From assembly GCA_025093555.1 (NCBI GenBank), contig JAIWNF010000025.1, forward strand, positions 372,001 to 436,000: 64,000 bases of DNA, written 5' to 3'. Within the stretch, counting starts at the first letter, position 1; the number at the start of each line of letters is the position of its first letter. Made by a program: the position numbers and the translations under genes. The DNA comes from Circinella umbellata (lineage: Eukaryota > Mucoromycota > Mucoromycetes > Mucorales > Lichtheimiaceae). Below are positions 62,357 to 64,000 of the stretch, in pieces. Under the pieces are notes generated by a model, which saw nothing but the letters and a program-made list of their open reading frames with translations, searched no databases and was not told where the DNA came from.

Positions 62357-63167
62357 AAATACATATGGCAACTTAATTTATGTATTATAATTATTTTTTA
62401 TTACAGCAATCTACATGCAAAAAAAACACAGTGCTAATCAATGTACTGAATTACTGCTCCTTATGTTAATAATATCTTCCTTGGGTATTTTTTTATTTAA
62501 TAAAGTAACAAACCAGCTATATAACTTTTGAGACTGTGTATGTAGCATTGTCAATTATTTTATAACATAGACATCAATATATTATAGAAGTAACCTTTTT
62601 GCTCTCATAGTCTCATAGTATTACTAGTTCAACAGGTTTATATGTAAATCATAGTTTAATATAATATTTACTACAATTCTTTACATTTACTATTGTATAC
62701 TACATACTCAAAATTTATTCTTCAATTGGATGATCCACAGCTAAAAGTAGTTTAAATCAGCCAGCAGCGCTTAGCATAAAATACCAGACAGCCATGTAAA
62801 CTTGAACTGTGCCATAGGCGTCAGAACACTTAAATCATTTGTTGAATTATTATATCTTGCACTTTATGCCTTGAGCAATAAATTTGTATCAAATCACATT
62901 CATGTATTACGTCGATTACTTGCTCCATACATCACAACCAATACTGTGCAAGTTTACTACCATATAATAACACTAAAAAACATAATTATCTACTAATTTC
63001 ACAATGAAAAACAAATTAGGTTTCATGATATGACACATGAACACACCTCTATATCAGCGTGATAAACTCAATTAAAAATAAATAAATACATATGTATATA
63101 CAAAGTCGAAGCTCCCTTTATTTTCATTTAAAATCTTGCAGTGCTTGCTATGTAGGGTATCTAGTTT
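62357..63167. other. Convergent 3' region between the alcohol oxidase and SPP2/GPKOW genes
   Basis: AT-rich and without a supported gene. The frame at 62802-62996 has no family resemblance. Confidence 0.5.
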
Positions 63168-63959
63168 TCATCTTCTGCTTCTTCTTGATGAATCGCTTCT
63201 GTGCGACGAACCACTTTTATCTGTATGTCTTTCTGAACTTCTACTTCGACGTCGGCGTCGTTCTCTGCTTCTGCTTCGATCACGACTTCTATCTCGACTG
63301 CTGCTGGAATAGTATCTATCTCTATCCCTTCTATCTCGTCGGTCACGACTCCGGCTCCTTCGTCGACTGCTACTATCACTGTTGCTGCGATGTTCTTTTC
63401 TGCTGTTATTGGCGCTGTTACTACTCGATCCTCCGTCACTATCCAGTTGTTCTTCCATCCTCTTTCGCTTTGCTACCTTTTTAAACAAACTTGTCTCCTT
63501 GTATTCATATCCACTTCGTCGATTTCGTTTCTTTTTCTCATTATTAATTTGTTCAGGTTTCGCTCCTAGACCTAATAATGCTTGCCGTTTAACAGGTTCA
63601 AATGCTTTAGGTGTTCTAAATATTTAAAAATAAAAACTTATTTAAAATAGTTCTCTTTTTTTTTTATGGTATCAAGATATAAACAAAAGAGTCCAGTATA
63701 ATATTTAAACTAGGAAAAAAAACTTACGGTGCATTCTTTCTGTTTCGACCAATACCTTCACCTTCTTTCCACCCTAACCCACGTAATAATGCAGCACCAA
63801 ATTGATCCACAGGGACGCGTTCATAATCTTCCATTGTTGCATCCTCAGGTCTTGTACGTACATCTTCTCGGAATGCTTCTGTTTCATCCGCCATAGGAAT
63901 TACAACTTGATTAGTTGGTTGATCATTACCATTTTCACCATCAACAGCTTTTCTTGCAT
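63168..63959 (-). CDS. SPP2: G-patch splicing factor of the SPP2/GPKOW family, 5' part outside the window
   Basis: Spp2 (GPKOW/MOS2 in animals and plants) activates the DEAH helicase Prp2 for catalytic activation of the spliceosome. Two exons are visible in reading order: 63959-63728 and 63615-63168. The upstream exon begins after a CAG acceptor, so at least one more exon lies beyond the right edge; bases above 63959 are intron. The G-patch reads VPVDQFGAALLRGLGWKEGE-GIGRNRK and is followed by the family's PVKRQALLGLGAKPEQI. The C-terminus is an Arg/Ser-rich tail (SRRRSRSRDRRDRRDRDR and further RS repeats) of about 80 residues, longer than in yeast and typical of metazoan-style splicing factors. 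Assignment to SPP2 rather than another G-patch protein rests on the sequence after the G-patch. Confidence 0.85.
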
Positions 63960-64000
63960 CTGCATAATTTTTTTTGATACATTAGCCATACACATATATT

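Noticed and set aside
63092..63484. Plus-strand 130-codon frame rich in Cys, Phe and Tyr
   Set aside because: It is antisense to the Arg/Ser-rich tail of the SPP2/GPKOW gene, whose coding sense is clear.

Overview
The window looks like nuclear DNA of an early-diverging fungus, most probably Mucoromycota (Mucorales-like). It is very AT-rich, and nearly every gene is broken by short GT-AG introns, mostly 50 to 150 nt. The gene content is fungal: COG4, CDC50, ATG27, RAT1, RAD2, ERD2, MET22, a bZIP factor and a fatty alcohol oxidase. Several genes, however, belong to families that yeasts lack or have let diverge, such as a BTG/Tob protein, NUFIP1, NSRP1 and RPP40. Exon models were assembled by hand from splice signals, reading phase and recalled family resemblance. 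All complete multi-exon models close in frame.

Layout. 1-7.2 kb: the 5' part of spermidine synthase, then a bacterial-type LctP lactate permease. 7.2-13.1 kb: a gene-free stretch holding two pogo/Tc1-mariner-like non-autonomous elements. 13.1-15.4 kb: an isoprenylcysteine-methyltransferase-like membrane protein and a small secreted, probably GPI-anchored protein. 16.9-22 kb: COG4 and NUFIP1, convergent. 22.2-27.9 kb: two tandem paralogs of a family I do not recognise, flanking MET22 on the opposite strand. Their introns 1 and 4 appear to be AT-AC, and three of the four have U12-type donors. 28-30.8 kb: NSRP1 and a PKA-regulatory-subunit-like protein with degenerate cyclic-nucleotide sites. 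32.7-37.6 kb: the HDEL receptor ERD2 and a mitochondrial PPR protein. 37.9-42.5 kb: RAT1 with 16 coding exons. 45.4-51.2 kb: a bZIP factor, ATG27 and CDC50. 52-59.2 kb: a BTG/Tob protein, RPP40 and RAD2, the last two divergent over 138 bp. 59.4-64 kb: a fatty alcohol oxidase and the 3' part of a G-patch splicing factor (SPP2/GPKOW).

There are no operons. The genes are housekeeping functions in RNA metabolism (RAT1, RPP40, NSRP1, SPP2/GPKOW, NUFIP1), the secretory and membrane system (COG4, ERD2, CDC50, ATG27), DNA repair (RAD2) and metabolism. The most unusual material is the pair of AT-AC-intron-bearing paralogs, the TA-flanked element at 9061-9870 with subterminal 12-mer repeats, the LctP permease and the degenerate PKA regulatory-like protein. 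No rRNA, tRNA, CRISPR array or intact transposase was seen.
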